From Rhizobiales bacterium 32-66-11 (GTDB lineage: Bacteria > Pseudomonadota > Alphaproteobacteria > Rhizobiales > Xanthobacteraceae), in the NCBI GenBank assembly GCA_002304505.1, contig NCEH01000052.1:1-44542 (forward strand): a stretch of DNA of 44,542 nucleotides. Direction: 5' to 3'. The notes beneath the pieces were generated by a model. It saw only the letters and a program-made list of their open reading frames with translations. It searched no databases and had not been told where the DNA came from. Positions 28,547-37,728 of the stretch are shown here, piece after piece (positions within the stretch are counted from its first letter, which is position 1; each line of letters begins with the position of its first letter). The translations under genes were made by a program, and so were the position numbers.

Positions 28547-28753
28547 CTAGCTGCCACGGCGGCGGCGCGCCTTGCGGCCGAGCAGATGGAGTTCGTCCAC
28601 GGGCAACAATTCCAGCTCCAGGAAGCCGTCCTCGTCGCGCGAGCGAGCCTTCGGCGCGCCGGAGACGGACACCCCCGAGGTGCCGCCGCGCTGCTTGCGC
28701 AACATGATTTCCCGCCGCAAGGGAAAGATCGGAACATGAATCGTGAAGGTCAT
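28547..28753 (-). CDS. Small hypothetical basic protein, 68 residues
   Basis: I do not recognise a family. ATG 28753 has GGAG seven bases upstream (TGGAGATCGCC-ATG), which is why this start is chosen over the longer frame to 28864. The protein begins MTFTIHVPIFPLRREIMLRK, has an acidic-hydrophobic middle (DEDGFLELELLPVDELHLLG) and a basic tail RKARRRRG. No signal peptide or membrane helix is evident. It stands alone between ubiE and the hybrid kinase gene, 137 bases upstream of ubiE on the same strand. Confidence 0.6.
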   Translation of the reverse strand: MTFTIHVPIFPLRREIMLRKQRGGTSGVSVSGAPKARSRDEDGFLELELLPVDELHLLGRKARRRRGS

Positions 28754-28972
28754 GGCGATCTCCAGGTACGTTAAGGGAACCGAAACGGTCTCAAACCTGC
28801 CCCGGCAAATATTTCCGAATGTTTCACACTTCTGTGCAAACACCCGCTTGCCGGGACGCCCCAAGAACGCCTGCGGATCGGGGCGATTATTTGTCCGAGA
28901 TGGGGGCGAAGCAAGATCATCCAGTGGCGTCGTCCACCATTGGGGATATTCATCAAATATTAGGGATGAAAT

Positions 28973-31900
28973 CTATTCGGCGGCCGCGCGAGACAAACGC
29001 CATTGCGCGAGGATTGCGCGCAACGCTGCCGGCTTCAACGGCTTGTGAAGCACCGCCATATCCACCGCCGCGGCGGCGTCACGCACCTTGCGGCTGCGAT
29101 CGGCGGTAATCAGGATCGCCGGCATCTTGCCGAGCTTCCAGCGCAGGCTCATCACGGCATCAATGCCGTGGCCGCCGTCGAGATGATAATCAATCAGGAA
29201 CACGTCCGGCCGCGCCTTTGCGGCGCGCACCTCGCGCAGGGCGGTCTGCACGTCGCCGGCCTTGATCACCTTGCAGCCCCAGCCGGTGAGCAGCAGTTCC
29301 ATGCCGTCCAGGATCGCCGGCTCGTTGTCGATGGCGAGGATGCACAAGCCGTCGAGTGGCGCGGTGGCGCGGGCGGGACGTGATTGCTGGACATCCTCCT
29401 CCGGCAGCGGCACCGCCACCGGCAGTTCCACCGTGAAGCTCGATCCGCGCCCGGCGGCGGAACGGATCGCCACCGGATGCCCCAGCACGCGGGCGATGCG
29501 CTCGACGATGGAGAGGCCGAGCCCGAGCCCGCGCGCCTCCCGTGCGCCCTGGTCCAGGCGCTGGAACTCCTGGAAGATCAGCTTGTGCTTGGAGCGCGGA
29601 ATGCCGAGCCCGGTGTCGATCACCTCGATGCGCACCTTGCCCCGGCGCCGCCGGCAGCCCACCAGAACCCGCCCCCTGGGGGTGTATTTCACCGCATTGG
29701 AAATGAGATTCTGCAACAGCCGCCGCAACAGCCGCCGGTCCGAACGCACGGCGAGCGAGGATGGCACGAAGGTGAGCTGCAATTGCTTCTCGGCGGCCAG
29801 CGGCGCGAACTCCAGCTCCAGCTGCTTCAGCACGTCACCGATGCGGAACGCCGCGATCTCGGGGCGCATGGCGCCGCTGTCGAGGCGCGAAATGTCCAGC
29901 AGCGCGACCAGGATCTCTTCCACCGCCTCCAGCGAGGAATCGATATTGGCGGCAAGCCGGCCCTCCTCCGGACCACGCGCGCGCTCCACGAGGCTGGTCA
30001 CATAGAGGCGGGCCGCATTCAGCGGCTGGAGAATGTCGTGGCTCGCGGCGGCGAGGAACCGCGTCTTGGAGAGATTGGCGTCGTCGGCATTGGCCTTGGC
30101 CTTTTCCAGCGCCTGGTTGAGATCCTCCAATTCCTCGGTGCGCTCGCGCACGCGCCGTTCCAGAGTCTCGTTCGCGCGTTCAAGGGCCATCTCGGCATGC
30201 ACCGAGGCGGTGATGTCGGTGAAGGTCACGACGATGCCGCCGTCGGGGAGCGGATCGGAGCGCGCCTCGATCATCATGGCACCGTGGCGCAGCCGCTCCT
30301 GGCAAGGGCCGCTCTGGGCGGCGTAGAGCACCAGGCGATGGTCGAGATCGCTCGGCGCGTCTTCATCCTCCATCTGGGAATGGGTGAGAATCTCGCGCAA
30401 CGGCACGCCGACGGCATAGCATTCCGGCGGCAGGTCCAGCATCTCGCCGAACCTGCGGTTCCAGCACACCAGGCGCAATTCGCGATCGAACACGGCGATG
30501 CCCTGACCCACATGATCAATGGCGGTCTGGAGCAATTCACGGTTGTATTGAATGGCGGCGGACGCATCGTCCAGCAGCCGCAGCGCGGCCTTGGTGGAGA
30601 CCGCGCGCTTGCGCAACAGAAGCGACAGGACCAGGCGCGAGGAAGCCGCGCCGATGGCGGAGGCGAGCAGATGCTCGGTCTGGCGCACCAATTGGGCGTC
30701 CGCCTCGCGCTTGGGCTCCAGCGACAGTCCCTGCTCGCGCGCGAAGGTCGCGAAGGCGGAGCGGGCCCGCTCCTCGCCCAGATAGCGCGCAACCGTGGCG
30801 ATCAATTCCTCGACCGTGACTGAGGAGCGCCAGCGGCGGAAAGCCGGGCGCACCACCGTCTGGTCGCGCGCCATGAATAGGCCGGCCTGCACCTGCTCGA
30901 TGGCCGAGGGCTTGGTCAGCAGCGACACCACGAACAACAGCAGCGTGTTCAGCCCGAGGCTCCAGGCGACCCCATGGGCAAGCGGCGAGGCCGAAAGCCC
31001 GAGCAGGCTGGTGGGCCGCAGCAGCGCGATATCGAACGGCCCGTGCGTGATCAGCGCCGGCGAGAACAGCCCGGCATCCGCCAGGCTCGGCACCAGCAGC
31101 GTGTAGGCCCATACCACCATGCCGGCCACGATGCCCACGATCGCGCCCGCCGCGGTCGCCCGGCGCCAGAACAGCGCGGCCGCGAACGCCGGCCCCACCT
31201 GGGCGATTGCCGCGAACGAAAGCAGGCCGATCTGCGCCAGCTGCACGTCGCCGGTTGTGCGATAATAAAGATAGACCAGCAGCAGCAGCACGAAGATGGC
31301 GGCGCGGCGCACCAGCAGCAGCACCCCCACCATGTCGTGCGGCGATTGCTGCGCGGCATGGCCGGAGGCCCGGCGCCGCAGCAGCAGCGGCATCACGAGA
31401 TCGTTCGAGATCATGATGGACAGTGCCACGGTCTCGACAATCACCATGGCGGTGGCGGCGGAAAGACCGCCGACGAACGCCAGCATCGCCAGGAACTCGT
31501 GCCCCGCCGACAACGGCACCGCGAGCACGAACACGTCGCGATCCACCGTGGCGAGGGGAAACAGCGTCATGCCTGCGAGCGCGATCGGCACCACGAACAG
31601 ATTGATGAGGACGAGATAGAGCGGAAACAGCCAGCGGGCGCGGCGGATTTCGGCCACGCCCTTGTTTTCCACCACCGCGACATGGAACTGGCGCGGCAGC
31701 AGCAGGAAGGCGCCGGCCGAGAGCACCGTCATGGTCACCCAGTTTTCCAGCGAAATGCCCTGCTCGAAAGGCGCGGTGACGCCGCTTTCCCGGGCCGCGT
31801 ACCACAGCGCCATGGGCCCGTCGAAAATGACGAAGGTGACGGCGAAGCCGACCGTGAGAAAGGCCACCAGCTTGACGATGGATTCGGTCGCCACCGCCAG

Positions 31901-32482
31901 CATCAGCCCGTCCTGATGCTCGGTCGCGTCGGTGTGGCGGGTGCCGAACAGCACCGCGAAGGCGGCCATGGCGAAGGCCACGAACAGCGCCAGGTCACCG
32001 CCCACCGGTAACGCCAGCGGCGCGCTGCCGAGCGGCCCCATGACCGCCAGCAGCGAGGCCGAGACCGCCTTCAGCTGGAGCGAGATATAGGGGATGGAGC
32101 CGACGATCGCGACCACCGAAACCAGCGCCGCGATGCCCTGGTTCTTGCCGTAGCGGGCGGCCAGGAAATCGGCGATGGAGGTGATGTTGTGCGCCTTCGC
32201 CAGCTCCACCACGCGGATCAGCAGCGGGCTGCACACGGCGATCACGAGGATCGGCCCGACATAAATGGTCAGGAAGTCGAAGCCCTGGAGGGTGGCGAGC
32301 CCGACCGAGCCGAAGAACGTCCAGGAGGTGCAATAGACCGCGAGCGACAGGGAATAGATGAGGGGCCGCACGCCACGCGGCTTTCCTTGCCACAGCCGCA
32401 GGAACCGGCCGCCGGTGCTCCCCGGCGCTGCGCCGCCGCCCTCCGGCATCGCCGCGACCCAGACCTGAAGCATATCCCCCAT
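28973..32482 (-). CDS. Solute-symporter-linked hybrid histidine kinase / response regulator
   Basis: A 1169-residue protein of the type of CbrA/NahK-like sensors. Residues about 40-520 form a sodium:solute symporter-like module with about 12 helices (first: LIYSLSLAVYCTSWTFFGSVG). A PAS-like domain (about 640-740) and a coiled coil precede the kinase core, whose phospho-acceptor is His815 in AASHDILQPLNAARLYV; ATP-binding boxes include NLISNAVKYTPRG, DTGLGIP and GLGLGLSIV. A receiver domain (about 1045-1165) has phospho-acceptor Asp1098 (FLIDYHL). Relatives usually start with an extra membrane helix before GRPLIY; here a short Gly-rich stretch replaces it. Start 32482 or 32473 (closer to GGGGGA). 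Signal and targets are unknown. Confidence 0.9.
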   Translation of the reverse strand: MGDMLQVWVAAMPEGGGAAPGSTGGRFLRLWQGKPRGVRPLIYSLSLAVYCTSWTFFGSVGLATLQGFDFLTIYVGPILVIAVCSPLLIRVVELAKAHNITSIADFLAARYGKNQGIAALVSVVAIVGSIPYISLQLKAVSASLLAVMGPLGSAPLALPVGGDLALFVAFAMAAFAVLFGTRHTDATEHQDGLMLAVATESIVKLVAFLTVGFAVTFVIFDGPMALWYAARESGVTAPFEQGISLENWVTMTVLSAGAFLLLPRQFHVAVVENKGVAEIRRARWLFPLYLVLINLFVVPIALAGMTLFPLATVDRDVFVLAVPLSAGHEFLAMLAFVGGLSAATAMVIVETVALSIMISNDLVMPLLLRRRASGHAAQQSPHDMVGVLLLVRRAAIFVLLLLVYLYYRTTGDVQLAQIGLLSFAAIAQVGPAFAAALFWRRATAAGAIVGIVAGMVVWAYTLLVPSLADAGLFSPALITHGPFDIALLRPTSLLGLSASPLAHGVAWSLGLNTLLLFVVSLLTKPSAIEQVQAGLFMARDQTVVRPAFRRWRSSVTVEELIATVARYLGEERARSAFATFAREQGLSLEPKREADAQLVRQTEHLLASAIGAASSRLVLSLLLRKRAVSTKAALRLLDDASAAIQYNRELLQTAIDHVGQGIAVFDRELRLVCWNRRFGEMLDLPPECYAVGVPLREILTHSQMEDEDAPSDLDHRLVLYAAQSGPCQERLRHGAMMIEARSDPLPDGGIVVTFTDITASVHAEMALERANETLERRVRERTEELEDLNQALEKAKANADDANLSKTRFLAAASHDILQPLNAARLYVTSLVERARGPEEGRLAANIDSSLEAVEEILVALLDISRLDSGAMRPEIAAFRIGDVLKQLELEFAPLAAEKQLQLTFVPSSLAVRSDRRLLRRLLQNLISNAVKYTPRGRVLVGCRRRRGKVRIEVIDTGLGIPRSKHKLIFQEFQRLDQGAREARGLGLGLSIVERIARVLGHPVAIRSAAGRGSSFTVELPVAVPLPEEDVQQSRPARATAPLDGLCILAIDNEPAILDGMELLLTGWGCKVIKAGDVQTALREVRAAKARPDVFLIDYHLDGGHGIDAVMSLRWKLGKMPAILITADRSRKVRDAAAAVDMAVLHKPLKPAALRAILAQWRLSRAAAE

Positions 32483-32508
32483 CCAACCGCGCTTATTGGT
32501 GTTGCGGC

Positions 32509-32620
32509 GTTCTTATGTCTTGTGTGTCGAGCATCCTGCTCGTCGAATGTCTTGCCCGTCGAATGTCTTGCCCGCCAAATGTCTTGCCCGCCAAATGTCT
32601 TGCCTATCAAGTGCCTTGCC
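32509..32620. repeat. 16-bp minisatellite between rpoN and the hybrid kinase
   Basis: Five good copies of CGTCGAATGTCTTGCC (starts 32541, 32557, 32573, 32589, 32605; the last diverged) follow two weaker ones from 32509. Units change mainly at positions 3 and 5. The array lies in the 190-base spacer between the rpoN end and the kinase start, and no gene is read through it. Confidence 0.85.
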
Positions 32621-32672
32621 GACCGAGGCCGCGAAGCGGCGGGACCCGGCCGCGGCGACCTGCCCTGCGACT

Positions 32673-34065
32673 CTAGCTGTAGGACGCCTCCGCGCGCTGC
32701 GCCTGTTTCTCGCGCCGGCGCTGGACCGAGGAGGCGATGTTCATGCTCTCGCGATATTTGGCAACCGTGCGGCGGGCGATGTCGATGCCATCGGCCTTCA
32801 GCTTCTGCACCAGCGTGTCGTCGGAGAGCACGTCGCTCGCGCTTTCCGCGTCGATCAGGCTCTTGATGCGGTGGCGCACGGCCTCGGCCGAATGCGCTTC
32901 TCCCCCGCCCGAAGCGTTGATGGAGGAGGAGAAAAAGAATTTCAGCTCCAGCACGCCGCGCGGGGTGGAGATGTATTTGTTCGAGGTCACGCGCGAAACC
33001 GTGGATTCGTGCATGCCGATGGCATCGGCCACGGTGCGCAGGTTCAGCGGGCGCAGATGGCGTACGCCGTGCACCAGGAAGGCATCCTGCTGGCGCCAGC
33101 ACGCGCGGCAAGGTGTCGGAATTCAGCTCCACCAGCCAGGAGCCGTCGGACGCCTCCTTCACGAACACGTCCGGCACCAGCGGGTGCAGCACGCCGCTGC
33201 CGAAGATCAGGCCGGGCTTGGGATCGAGCGCGCGGATCTCGCCGATCATCTCCGCCAGGTCCTCCGAATCCACCCCGCAGATGCGCTTGAGGGCGTTGCG
33301 GTCATGGCGCGCGAGCAGCTCGAGATTGGCCAGCAGCGCTTCCATGGCCGGATCGCAGCGGTTGCGCTCGCGCAATTGCAGCGCCAGGCATTCGGACAGA
33401 GTGCGCGCGCCGACGCCGGTGGGCTCGAAGGTCTGGATCAGGCGGAGCACGCTTTCCACCTCTTCCAGCGAAACCTTCATCTGTTCGGCCAGCGCCGCCG
33501 TATCCCCCACCAGATAGCCGGTCTCATCGATCATGCCGATGAGGTTGAGGCCGATGATGCGCCGGACCGGATCGGTCTCGGCCAGCGAAAGCTGGGCTTC
33601 CAGATGGTCGGCGAGCGTGCTCTCGGTGGCGAGAAAGGCTTCGGGATTATAGTCCTCGCCGCGCTCGCCACCCCCACCGCTGCCCCATTCCACCGCGCTG
33701 GAGGTGCCGGTCCCCACGCCGCGCTCGGCGGGAACGTCGTCGGGAAAGACATTGCCGAGGTCGGTGTCGAGCTGGTCCTCCATCTTCGCGCGGCTCGGCT
33801 CGGCGTCGCCGTCCAGGAAGTCGCCCGAAACCGGGATCTCGCGCTCCTCGGCCGCGACGGCGGCGGGCGCCTCCGGCTCCACCTCGGCGGCGCCGCCTTC
33901 CGGCTCCGCCATGCGCTCCAGCAGCGGGTTGCGCTCCAGCTCCGCCTCCACATAGGCGGTCAGTTCCAGGTTGGACAATTGCAGCAGCTTGATGGCCTGC
34001 ATCAGCTGCGGGGTCATCACCAGCGACTGACTCTGCCGGAATTCCAGTCGCGCCGAGAGAGCCAT
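32673..34065 (-). pseudogene. rpoN: RNA polymerase sigma-54 factor, disrupted by internal deletion and frameshift
   Basis: The first frame (ATG 34065, GGGAG eight bases upstream) starts with the activator-interacting region I, LEFRQSQSLVMTPQLMQAIK, and continues through the core-binding region to LNSDTLPRVL. At 33088-33101 the family reading changes frame: the next recognisable text is QQDAFL, then VRHLRPLNLRTVADAIGMHE, STVSRVTSNKY and the RpoN box ARRTVAKYRES, ending at 32673. Compared with other RpoN proteins about 50 residues (around the conserved ANWLxRSLxxRxxTI segment) are absent; the lost length must be 2 modulo 3. The junction is at the centre of the palindrome TGCTGGCGCCAGCA. As read, a protein lacking the promoter-binding part results. 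It follows lptB as usual. Confidence 0.88.
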
Positions 34066-34132
34066 CAGCCGCACTCCCCGCGGCAGCGGGCACCACAGGG
34101 CGCCTTGGGTTCAGGCATGGCGTGCAACCGGT

Positions 34133-35116
34133 TCACAGGCGGAACTCCTCGCCGAGATAAAGCCGGCGCACCTCGGGGCTGTTGACGATGGAATCCGGAT
34201 CGCCCTCCATCAGCACCGCGCCGGTGTGGATGATATAGGCGCGGTCGATCAGACCCAGCGTCTCGCGCACGTTATGGTCGGTGATCAGCACGCCGATGCC
34301 ACGCGTGGTGAGGTGGCGCACCAGCGCCTGGATGTCGCCCACCGCAATGGGATCAATGCCCGCGAACGGCTCGTCCAGCAGCATGAAGGCGGGCCGGCTC
34401 GCGAGCGCGCGCGCGATCTCAAGGCGCCGCCGCTCGCCGCCCGAAAGCGCGATCGAGGGCGACTTGCGCACATGGGTGATCTTGAACTCCTCGAGGAGCT
34501 TGTCGGTCTCCTCCCGCCACAGCCTGCGGTTGGGCTCGGTGACCTCCAGCACGGCGCGGATATTGTCCTCCACCGACAGGCCGCGAAAGATCGAGGCTTC
34601 CTGCGGCAGATAGCCGATGCCGAGGCGCGCGCGGCGGTACATGGGCATGGGGGTCACATCGTGCCCTTCCAGCTCGATGCGCCCGGCATCGGCCTTCACG
34701 AGGCCGGTGATCATGTAGAACACGGTGGTCTTGCCGGCGCCATTTGGGCCGAGCAGGCCCACCGCCTCGCCGCGCCGCACGTGCACGCTGACATCACGCA
34801 CCACCTTGCGCCCGCCATAGGATTTCGCGAGGCCGAATGCAGCGAGGGAATGCTGAACCTGATCGGCGTGCGGGGTGCCGTAGCCGAGATGGGCGCTGGC
34901 CTCCTCCTCCGCATCAGCGGCCGGGGCGGCGTCGGCTGGGGCACCGCCGGCCGGGGCGGCAGAGGCGGCATAGGCCTCGTCGAGGAGGACGTCCTCGTCC
35001 CACGCGGCGTCCTCGTCGGCCTCAATCGTATCGTACGGCGCATCGGACCCATGGTGCTGGTCCACCTGCTGGGCAGGGCGCTGCCTGCTTTTGCCGAACA
35101 TGGAAAAGACGTTCAC
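34133..35116 (-). CDS. lptB: LPS export ABC transporter ATPase LptB with acidic N-terminal extension
   Basis: The ATPase that drives lipopolysaccharide extraction with LptF/G. Residues about 92-327 are the ABC domain: Walker A GPNGAGKT (123-130), Q-loop YLPQEAS, signature LSGGE (223-227), Walker B FMLLDEPFAGID, and the switch His in ITDHNVRETL. The first 90 residues are an unusual acidic Ala/Asp/Glu-rich extension absent from E. coli LptB. The start is GTG at 35116 with GGAGG six bases before it; ATG 35101 is the alternative. It lies 130 bases after lptA and 67 bases before rpoN, the common alphaproteobacterial order. Confidence 0.95.
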   Translation of the reverse strand: MNVFSMFGKSRQRPAQQVDQHHGSDAPYDTIEADEDAAWDEDVLLDEAYAASAAPAGGAPADAAPAADAEEEASAHLGYGTPHADQVQHSLAAFGLAKSYGGRKVVRDVSVHVRRGEAVGLLGPNGAGKTTVFYMITGLVKADAGRIELEGHDVTPMPMYRRARLGIGYLPQEASIFRGLSVEDNIRAVLEVTEPNRRLWREETDKLLEEFKITHVRKSPSIALSGGERRRLEIARALASRPAFMLLDEPFAGIDPIAVGDIQALVRHLTTRGIGVLITDHNVRETLGLIDRAYIIHTGAVLMEGDPDSIVNSPEVRRLYLGEEFRL

Positions 35117-35246
35117 CCGATACCTCCGAGACGGAGCCCCTCCGACCCGGCTAGTCTTCTCCCGTCAGCGCCGCAATGCAACATGCAAAATTCAGGCCGC
35201 GAACGAAACTTGCGTCAAAATGCCGGACATTCCCGGACCAGAACTC

Positions 35247-35831
35247 TTAACGCTTTGGCGCAGCTGGCGTTTCCTGTTTGACGCTGCCGGGCAGGATCAG
35301 GCTTTCCACACGCCCGCCCTCGAAACGCGACACGCCTGTCGTCAAATCGACCGTCAGCTTCTGTCCACGAATGACGTTGGGCCCCTGGGTCAGGATCACC
35401 GGCTTGCCGGTCAGCGTGACGGTATTGCTCTTCACGTCGAACACGCCGATTTCGCCGGTGGCGGTCTGGTCCTTGGTCTGCACCACCACCCCGCCGGTCG
35501 CCTCCAGACGGCGAATCTGGTTCGACTTGCTCGGCTGGCCATCCGCCGGCGCCGCCGAACCATCATAGAAAACCAGCAATTGCGGGCTTCTCAAGACCGT
35601 GTCGCCCTGGGTGACCACCACGTTGCCGGCGAACACGGCGGTCTTTTCCTTGTCGCGCACTTCCAGCGTGTTGGAATTGATCCGCACCGGCTCGTCGCGA
35701 TTCTTGGCAAATCCCTGGAGCGCATTGGGAACATTGCTGCCCTGCGCCATCGCAATCTGTGATTGCACCAATAGCGTGGCGGCGCATGTCGCGGCCGCGA
35801 CAATGAAGCCGAAGAGACGGGTGCGGATCAT
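35247..35831 (-). CDS. lptA: LPS transport periplasmic protein LptA
   Basis: A 194-residue periplasmic beta-jellyroll protein that bridges LptC and the outer-membrane LptD. A signal peptide (FGFIVAAATCAATLLVQSQIAMA) is followed by an OstA-like fold: INSNTLEVRDKEKTAVFAGNV, VVVTQGDTVLRSPQL, and IRRLEATGGVVVQTKDQTAT. The start ATG overlaps the lptC stop by four bases, so the two are coupled. Confidence 0.92.
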   Translation of the reverse strand: MIRTRLFGFIVAAATCAATLLVQSQIAMAQGSNVPNALQGFAKNRDEPVRINSNTLEVRDKEKTAVFAGNVVVTQGDTVLRSPQLLVFYDGSAAPADGQPSKSNQIRRLEATGGVVVQTKDQTATGEIGVFDVKSNTVTLTGKPVILTQGPNVIRGQKLTVDLTTGVSRFEGGRVESLILPGSVKQETPAAPKR

Positions 35832-36595
35832 CGCTTCTGGGTCGCTACAGAGGGGGCGGGGGTCAGGGCGGGAGCGGCAGCGGAAGACGCGCCAGCCGGC
35901 GCTCCGGGCGCTGCGGGATTGGACAGATTGGCCAGGCGGAAATCCAATTGCACATTCCCTTCAAAAAAGGCCCGGGTGCCGCGATCGAACACCTTCATGC
36001 GGTCGGCCACGAGGCGCCCGTCCATATAGGTCAGCAGCACCGGCTTGTCGGTTGTCAGCGAGCCCGCCTTCGCGTCCACGTCCGCATCCTTGAGCAATCC
36101 GGCATAGCCGCCATTGGTGGCAAGGTCCACCCCGCCGCGCAGCGTGATGAACTGCCGCTTCATATCCACCGTGCCGGTCGCCGATTTCACCGTCGCCCAG
36201 CCCTTGTTCGCCAGCTCCATGCGGGCCGAAACCTCGGTCAGGTCCAGCACGTCGGTATTGGTCAGGTCCTGCGAGGCGGTGGCGGCATTGACGCTATAGG
36301 CGCGATTGTCGTCGGTGAAGCCGGACAGCTTCGGCTTTTCCATGGTGAGGCGGGTGCCGTTCAGATGCATGGCGCCCACTTCGAACGGCAGGTCGATCTT
36401 CATGCCCAACTGGGCGATCAGGGGAAAGCCGATCATCGCCGCCAGCGCGACGATGAGCCCCACGGGCAATGCGCGCTTCACGAACCGCACGAAGGCGCTG
36501 TGGCGCTGGGCGCGGCGGAAGTCCGGCAGGGCGCGCGCCCCGTAGGTGCTGATTTGCGGCTGCACTCGGCCGTGGGGCGTTGGCTGTTCGCTCAT
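35828..36595 (-). CDS. lptC: LPS export protein LptC
   Basis: A 255-residue inner-membrane anchored component of the Lpt bridge. After a basic cytoplasmic segment (RRAQRHSAFVRFVKRALP) there is one membrane helix (VGLIVALAAMIGFPLIAQL, about residues 44-62), then a periplasmic jellyroll with LTMEKPKLSGFTDDNRAYSV and MELANKGWATVKSATGTVDM. The Ala/Pro-rich tail is low complexity. ATG 36595 gives MSEQPTPHG; ATG 36604 is three codons upstream and equally possible. It lies downstream of rnd and overlaps lptA. Confidence 0.88.
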   Translation of the reverse strand: MSEQPTPHGRVQPQISTYGARALPDFRRAQRHSAFVRFVKRALPVGLIVALAAMIGFPLIAQLGMKIDLPFEVGAMHLNGTRLTMEKPKLSGFTDDNRAYSVNAATASQDLTNTDVLDLTEVSARMELANKGWATVKSATGTVDMKRQFITLRGGVDLATNGGYAGLLKDADVDAKAGSLTTDKPVLLTYMDGRLVADRMKVFDRGTRAFFEGNVQLDFRLANLSNPAAPGAPAGASSAAAPALTPAPSVATQKR

Positions 36596-36756
36596 GTCTC
36601 GCATTCTAACCGGCCGGCGGACGAACGGCATATCCCCGCCGGAGCGACCGGCGCGCAATGCCACACCCCCCAGGATGCCGCGAAAGCCCCCGCTTCGCCC
36701 GCCCCATATGGAGGGACAATGGGGTGCCGGCAAGGCAGGCGCGACATGACGCGGCT

Positions 36757-37377
36757 TCAGGAATGGGCGAAAATGTCTTCTTCGGCCCAGCCGGCGAGAT
36801 CAAGCGCGGCGCGGGCCGGCAGGAAGGTGAAGCAAGCCTGCGCCAGATCCGCCCGGCCGTCGCGCGCCAGCATGGCCTCCAGCTTCGCCTTGCACTCGTG
36901 CAGGTACAAGACGTCGGACGCGGCATAGGCCATCTGCGCGTCCGTGAGTTCGGCCGCCGCCCAATCGGAGCTCTGCTGCTGCTTCGAGAGGTCCACGCCC
37001 ACCAGTTCGCGCACCAGATCCTTCAGGCCATGACGGTCGGTATAGGTGCGCACGAGGCGCGAGGCGATCTTGGTGCAGAACACCGGTGCCGTGGTGACGC
37101 CGAACGTGTGCTTCAGCACGGCGATGTCGAACCGGCCGAAATGGAACAGCTTGACCACCGCGGGATCGCTCAGCAGCCGCACGAGGTTGGGTGCGCTCGC
37201 GGCGGTGGCGCCAGCAGGGATCTGCACCAGGTCGGCGCTGCCGTCGCCGTTGGAAAGCTGCACCAGGCACAGCCGGTCGCGATGCGGGTTGAGACCCAGC
37301 GTCTCGGTATCGATGGCGACAATGGCGGCGGGACGGAACGAGTCCGGCAGGTCGCCGCGATGCAGGCGGATGGTCAT
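36757..37377 (-). CDS. rnd: Ribonuclease D-like 3'-5' exonuclease
   Basis: A 206-residue DEDD-type exonuclease domain without the C-terminal HRDC domains of E. coli RNase D, the short form usual next to lptC in Hyphomicrobiales. Exo I is AIDTETLGLNPHRD, Exo II is LFHFGRFDIAVLKHTFG, and Exo III is AYAASDVLYLHE. It probably trims RNA 3' ends. ATG 37377 gives the family N-terminus MTIRLHRGDLP; the upstream extension of the frame is not coding. Confidence 0.92.
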   Translation of the reverse strand: MTIRLHRGDLPDSFRPAAIVAIDTETLGLNPHRDRLCLVQLSNGDGSADLVQIPAGATAASAPNLVRLLSDPAVVKLFHFGRFDIAVLKHTFGVTTAPVFCTKIASRLVRTYTDRHGLKDLVRELVGVDLSKQQQSSDWAAAELTDAQMAYAASDVLYLHECKAKLEAMLARDGRADLAQACFTFLPARAALDLAGWAEEDIFAHS

Positions 37378-37728
37378 GGATGCGGCTTTTCGGATTGACA
37401 GGAGCTGACGGCTTCTAGCCGACGCCGCGCCCTGCGTCCAATAGGGTCGAAGACCGCCGCAGCCATCTGGAAAATCTTTTCGGGGGCGGCGCGGCAGGAG
37501 CGCCACAGGCCCGCGTCATTCGTGCGGCGCGTGGGATTTTCCAGCGTCCTGTCGGGCCAGTGTAATATTTCCTCGAAATGATGAACTCTGCACTGTCGCA
37601 ACTTCGAATCTTGGTGTGAAAAGCACGAGCGCAGCCTGGTCATGGAAGATACCGGCCGGCCGCACCGTGGGGGCCGCCCGGTGGCCTTTCATGTATGACC
37701 ATGGCGATTGATGGGAATGTGAGGGATC
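37378..37728. other. 351-base intergenic region, divergent rnd / CVNH promoter region
   Basis: No gene, tRNA or clear terminator is visible. It must hold the promoters of rnd (leftward) and of the first CVNH gene (rightward), but no convincing -35/-10 pair could be assigned. Base composition is slightly lower in GC around 37560-37625. Confidence 0.5.

Noticed and set aside
32269..32672. Continuation of the first rpoN frame through the minisatellite into the kinase gene (601 codons)
   Set aside because: After the frameshift the translation is unrelated, repeat-rich sequence; the conserved C-terminal half of RpoN lies in another frame.
37393..37424. TTGACA near 37396 as a promoter for the CVNH gene
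   Set aside because: No acceptable -10 box lies 16-18 bases downstream, and the gene start is more than 300 bases away.
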